Of a stretch of 17,107 nucleotides of DNA, positions 14,040 through 17,107 are shown in pieces. Origin of the DNA: DAIDJM01 sp964250215 (lineage in GTDB: Bacteria; Pseudomonadota; Alphaproteobacteria; Acetobacterales; Acetobacteraceae); the NCBI GenBank assembly GCA_964250215.1, contig CAXUEX010000056.1:1-17107 (forward strand), given 5' to 3'. The notes beneath the pieces were generated by a model. The model did no database searches. It had not been told where the DNA came from and saw only the letters and a program-made list of their open reading frames with translations. Position numbers and translations under genes: made by a program. The stretch's first letter is position 1. Every line of letters begins with the position of its first letter.

Positions 14040-15343
14040 GGACGACCGATGCTGGCGTAGCGGAACCCGGCCGCCCGCATCACCGCCGGATCGTATAGAT
14101 TGCGCAAATCCACGATCTGCGCGCCGCGCATTGCCGCCAGCAGGCGTTCCGGCGCGATCGAACGGAACTCATTCCATTCCGTCAGCACAATCAGCAGGTC
14201 GGCGCCGGCCGCCGCATCCAGCGCATCGTCGCAGAACCGCACGCCTTCGGGCAGCAGCGGGCGCGCCTGGTCCATGCCGGCGGGATCGAAGGCCCGCACC
14301 TGCGCGCCGTCCTCCACCAGGCGGCCGACGATCGGCACCGAAGGCGCATCGCGCATGTCGTCGGTTTCCGGCTTGAACGTAAGCCCGAGCACGCCCACGG
14401 TTTTGCCGCGCACCGAACCCCCGGCGGCGGCAATGATGCGCGCCGCCATGCCAGCCTTGCGCGCTTCGTTCACGGCCACCACGGCTTCCACCAGCCGCGT
14501 CGGCGCGCCGTGATCCTGCGCGATACGCACCATGGCCAGCGTATCCTTGGGAAAGCACGAGCCGCCGAAACCGGGGCCGGCATGTAGGAATTTGCGACCG
14601 ATGCGGCCATCCAGCCCGATGCCGCGCGCCACATCGTGCACATCGGCGCCGGCGCGTTCGCAAAGATCGGCCATTTCGTTGATGAACGTCACTTTCATTG
14701 CCAGAAAGGAATTGGCCGCGTATTTGATCAGCTCGGCGGTTTCCAGCCCGGTGAACAGGATCGGCGCCTCGATGATATAGAGCGGGCGGTACAGCGTGCG
14801 CAGCACTTCCATCGCGCGCGGGCTTTCGGTGCCGATCACCACGCGATCGGGCCGCATGAAATCGGAGATCGCGCTGCCCTCGCGCAGGAATTCCGGGTTG
14901 CTCGCCACATCCATCGTCAGATCGGGCCGGACTTCGCGAAGGATTTCGGAGATCCGCCGGCCGGTGCCCACCGGAACGGTCGATTTGGTGATCACCACCG
15001 TGGGCGCCGCGAGCACACGGGCCACTTGTTCCACTGCCGCATACACATAGCTGAGATCGGCATGCCCGTCGCCGCGGCGCGTGGGCGTGCCGACCGCGAT
15101 GAACACGGCCTCGGCCCCGCGCACCGCCTGCGCGATATCGGCGCCGAACGCGAGCCGGCCCGCCCGCGTGTTGTCGGCTACCAGTTCCGGCAGGCCGGGC
15201 TCGTAGATCGGGATGCCGCCGCCCCGCAGCAGCGCGAGCTTGGCGGGATCGGCCTCCACCACGCTCACCTCGTTGCCGAATTCGGCGAAGCAGGCGCCGG
15301 AAACCAGGCCGACATAGCCGCCGCCGATCATCGCTATGCGCAA
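14036..15343 (-). CDS. ugd: UDP-glucose 6-dehydrogenase
   Basis: A complete 435-residue enzyme that oxidises UDP-glucose to UDP-glucuronate with two NAD+, in the cytoplasm. The NAD-binding glycine motif GGGYVG (7-12) opens the protein (RIAMIGGGYVGLVSGACFAE). Active-site stretches are STVPVGTG, NPEFLREG, ELIKYAANSFLAMKVTFINE and the catalytic Cys263 in GPGFGGSCFPKD; GLTFKPETDDMRDAPS marks the C-terminal domain. The TTG start is supported by a GGGGAG site six bases upstream and by the family N-terminus. UDP-glucuronate feeds acidic exopolysaccharide, capsule or lipid A modification. It lies 60 bases after the GMC oxidoreductase and overlaps the transferase gene by four bases, so it is the third gene of an operon that begins beyond the right edge. 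Confidence 0.96.
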   Translation of the reverse strand: MRIAMIGGGYVGLVSGACFAEFGNEVSVVEADPAKLALLRGGGIPIYEPGLPELVADNTRAGRLAFGADIAQAVRGAEAVFIAVGTPTRRGDGHADLSYVYAAVEQVARVLAAPTVVITKSTVPVGTGRRISEILREVRPDLTMDVASNPEFLREGSAISDFMRPDRVVIGTESPRAMEVLRTLYRPLYIIEAPILFTGLETAELIKYAANSFLAMKVTFINEMADLCERAGADVHDVARGIGLDGRIGRKFLHAGPGFGGSCFPKDTLAMVRIAQDHGAPTRLVEAVVAVNEARKAGMAARIIAAAGGSVRGKTVGVLGLTFKPETDDMRDAPSVPIVGRLVEDGAQVRAFDPAGMDQARPLLPEGVRFCDDALDAAAGADLLIVLTEWNEFRSIAPERLLAAMRGAQIVDLRNLYDPAVMRAAGFRYASIGRP

Positions 15344-15349
15344 AGCCGT

Positions 15350-15361
15350 CTCCCCGCGGGG
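15350..15361 (-). promoter_or_regulatory. Ribosome-binding site of ugd within a GC palindrome
   Basis: On the minus strand GGGGAG (15355-15350) lies six bases before the TTG at 15343. Its four G form one arm of the palindrome CCCCGCGGGG (15352-15361). GGCCTCATGGCC lies directly upstream of, and shares two C with, that palindrome. Pairing could mask the ribosome-binding site; this is inference. Confidence 0.5.
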
Positions 15362-15403
15362 CCATGAGGCCTGGCACGGCCGTACGGCGCCCGACCCGGT
15401 TTT

Positions 15404-17020
15404 TCAAGGGGGGGCGAGGCGATCGGCCAGACGCAGCGAAAGCGCAACAATCGTCAGCGTGGGGTTTGCCTGGCTGGAGGTGGCGAACACCGCGCTGCCG
15501 GCCACGAACAGGTTGCGCACACCGTGCACGCGGCAATCCGCATCGACCACGCCATCGCGGGGGCTTGCCGACATGCGCGCCGTGCCGATGTGGTGGCCGC
15601 CATAGGCGCCGTCGCGCAACGCATCGGCCTCCACCGAAGCCGGATCGAACCGCAGCTCGCCGCAGCCGCTTGCCGCGATATCCTGCGCGAACAATTCGAC
15701 GGCCCGCCGCACCGTATGCAGATCGAGCGGCGAATACCGCCAATGGATGGCGAGTTGCTGCATGCCGAATGCGTCACGCGAAGCCGCCAGCCGCACGCGG
15801 CTTTCCGGGTTGGGCACCTGCTCGGCATGAAAATCCAGGCTGTAGCCGCCGGTTTTGGCCCGCAGCACCACGCTGGGAAATTTGCGGCTCGCAAGAACGC
15901 GGCGCCGTGTCCAGACGAATGCAAAGCCGGCGGCCTCAAGCGGGTCGCGCAGCAGATTGGCCAGATGCGGCGCCAGCGCGCCGCGCGGGGCGGCCAGGCG
16001 CACCGCGTATTCACGGGCGATCAGCGGACGCGCCAGATGCAGCGCCGACAATGCCGCGCTGCGGTGCCGCGGATCGGCGGCGCGGGGATGGTGCAGACGG
16101 GCGACGAAATTGCCGGTGCCGAACGCCATCTGCGCGCGCGCGGAAAGTGCGAAGCGGCGCCGGCAATACACGCCGTCGGCGCCGCGTGCATATTCGTGCC
16201 GGACGGCCACGTGCGGTGCCGGAACCAGTTCCGCGGTGGTGCCGGCAAGATGGCACATGTAATAGCGGCCAACCCGGTCATTATCGTTGCCGACGCCGTT
16301 CGGCTGCACATCGTTCGATGCAAGCAGCAGACGCGGAATTTCCAACCCGCCCGCGGCCAGCACCACGCGGCGGGGCAGGATGGTGAACGGCGCGCCGCGT
16401 GCGGTGCGGACTTCCAGCGCACGCACGCTTGTTCCCACTACGTCCATGCGGATGGCAGTGACGGTGGCGTGCAGCAGCACATGAATTCGCGCACTGGATT
16501 GCAGCCGATGACGATAGCGCACGCCGAAATCGGTGGGACAACTGAAGCGTTCGGCCGCTTCATCGGAGAAATGCGCGCCCGTGAAGCCGGCAAGGATCGG
16601 CGGCAGCCCGGCACCGGAATAATCGAAATCGCCCGCTTCGCAAAGCGCGTTCGCCGCCGCGTAATACGGCGCGAGGGCTTCGGGACCGATCGGCCAGCCG
16701 CTTTCCGGTATCCATGGGCGGGCGGCAAGATCCGCGGCGTCGAACGGCACGCAGCGGCCGCCCCAGATGCCGGTGGCGCCGCCCATCTTGCGTAGCCGGA
16801 ACCAATCGGGCGGCTTGTGCAGCGCGTTTGCCGTCTCCCCCCGATTGAGGCGCTGCGCCGCCGGCTCGGCCGACATGCCGCCGGATTCCAGCAGCAGCAC
16901 GGGATGACGCCGCTCGGCCAGGCGCAGCGCCAGCACAATGCCGGCCGGGCCGCCGCCGACGATGCAGGTTTCGGCGTGGATCGCGAGGCCGGCGGGAATG
17001 CCGGACGCATCCTCGATCAC
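15404..17020 (-). CDS. GMC-family FAD-dependent oxidoreductase
   Basis: A 538-residue flavoprotein. The dinucleotide fold is ETCIVGGGPAGIVLALRLAE with GxGxxG at 22-27. MGGATGIWGGRC is the GMC flavin-contact loop. The C-terminal catalytic pair is H476 in GGHHIGTARMS and N519 in SQANPTLTI. GMC enzymes oxidise alcohols or sugars; the acceptor and substrate cannot be read from sequence. No signal peptide is seen, so the enzyme is probably cytoplasmic. The GTG at 17020 is preferred: it overlaps the stop of the epimerase gene (GTGA) and leaves a normal short lead before the FAD motif. The same frame stays open upstream through TTG 17089 to the window edge, but that stretch (SSHTDRRRHCRKRRLVPR) is a shadow of the epimerase end. 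The context of UDP-sugar enzymes suggests a role in glycan or surface-polymer metabolism. Confidence 0.88.
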   Translation of the reverse strand: MIEDASGIPAGLAIHAETCIVGGGPAGIVLALRLAERRHPVLLLESGGMSAEPAAQRLNRGETANALHKPPDWFRLRKMGGATGIWGGRCVPFDAADLAARPWIPESGWPIGPEALAPYYAAANALCEAGDFDYSGAGLPPILAGFTGAHFSDEAAERFSCPTDFGVRYRHRLQSSARIHVLLHATVTAIRMDVVGTSVRALEVRTARGAPFTILPRRVVLAAGGLEIPRLLLASNDVQPNGVGNDNDRVGRYYMCHLAGTTAELVPAPHVAVRHEYARGADGVYCRRRFALSARAQMAFGTGNFVARLHHPRAADPRHRSAALSALHLARPLIAREYAVRLAAPRGALAPHLANLLRDPLEAAGFAFVWTRRRVLASRKFPSVVLRAKTGGYSLDFHAEQVPNPESRVRLAASRDAFGMQQLAIHWRYSPLDLHTVRRAVELFAQDIAASGCGELRFDPASVEADALRDGAYGGHHIGTARMSASPRDGVVDADCRVHGVRNLFVAGSAVFATSSQANPTLTIVALSLRLADRLAPP

Positions 17021-17107
17021 GCCGGCAATCCGCGGAACCAGGCGGCGCTTTCGGCAATGCCGGCGGCGATCGGTGTGGCTGGAAAGCAAAAGGCAGCGGC
17101 TTTGGCG
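17017..17107 (-). CDS. NAD-dependent epimerase/dehydratase, C-terminal end only
   Basis: The minus-strand frame entering from the right edge ends in AKAAAFCFPATPIAAGIAES, then AAWFRGLPA and a TGA at 17019-17017. The pattern F-x-P-x-T-P-I-x-x-G-I-x-x-x-x-x-W-F/Y-R is the usual end of extended short-chain dehydrogenases such as UDP-glucuronate or UDP-glucose 4-epimerases. Only about 29 residues are visible, so the substrate is open. The stop overlaps the GTG of the GMC gene by four bases, which indicates an operon. Next to ugd, an epimerase acting on UDP-glucuronate would make UDP-galacturonate; this is a guess. Confidence 0.6.
   Translation of the reverse strand, partial: AKAAAFCFPATPIAAGIAESAAWFRGLPA

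Noticed and set aside
15524..16795. A 423-codon plus-strand frame opposite the GMC gene
   Set aside because: Antisense shadow of a gene with an intact FAD motif and catalytic residues.
17021..17089. Longer N-terminus of the GMC protein from TTG 17089
   Set aside because: The extra 23 residues are very basic and coincide with the end of the epimerase frame, which has a family-like C-terminus. The GTG at 17020 gives a normal GMC start.

Overview
The window is high-GC DNA with alphaproteobacterial-type proteins. The repeat-rich surface-protein fragment and the GC-rich hairpin element fit Acetobacteraceae best, but that placement is inference. A run of exactly 100 N (13350-13449) marks a scaffold join, so this is a draft or metagenome-derived assembly. 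No gene-free stretch exceeds about 130 bases outside the gap, and I see no rRNA, tRNA, CRISPR array or insertion sequence.

Layout. Left end (1-1978): the start of prmC (release-factor methyltransferase, minus strand) lies back to back with complete lepA (elongation factor 4). Positions 2108-2585 hold a small surface-protein-like gene broken by one extra base. Positions 2717-5126 are an accessory patch: two complete Phd/VapC-type toxin-antitoxin pairs flank a DMT/EamA permease gene that has a suspicious G-tract in its middle. Each pair has repeats in front of it that could be its operator. Positions 5146-11435 carry two RND efflux permeases of the MdtB/MdtC (MuxB/MuxC) type. They overlap by 4 nt, and no periplasmic adaptor or outer-membrane partner is in view. 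The end of the first permease gene is made of an array of small GC-rich hairpins. A DUF2189 membrane protein follows (11511-12362), overlapped by a Tat-exported GH10 glycosidase whose 3' end is lost in the gap.

Right end (minus strand, 17107 to 13450): a tightly packed operon reads NAD-dependent epimerase (C-terminus only), GMC oxidoreductase, UDP-glucose 6-dehydrogenase, then a metaxin-like glutathione S-transferase cut by the gap. Two of the three junctions are 4-nt stop/start overlaps. UDP-glucuronate synthesis plus an epimerase, next to a secreted GH10 enzyme, suggests surface or exopolysaccharide metabolism. That is inference, because no glycosyltransferase or polymerase is visible.

Start-codon use is striking: about nine of fourteen readable starts are GTG, TTG or probably CTG. 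No clearly new system is present. The most interesting points are the position of the second toxin-antitoxin pair 19 nt ahead of the efflux genes, the hairpin array that forms a protein tail, the putative operators, and the glycosidase/UDP-sugar neighbourhood around the gap.
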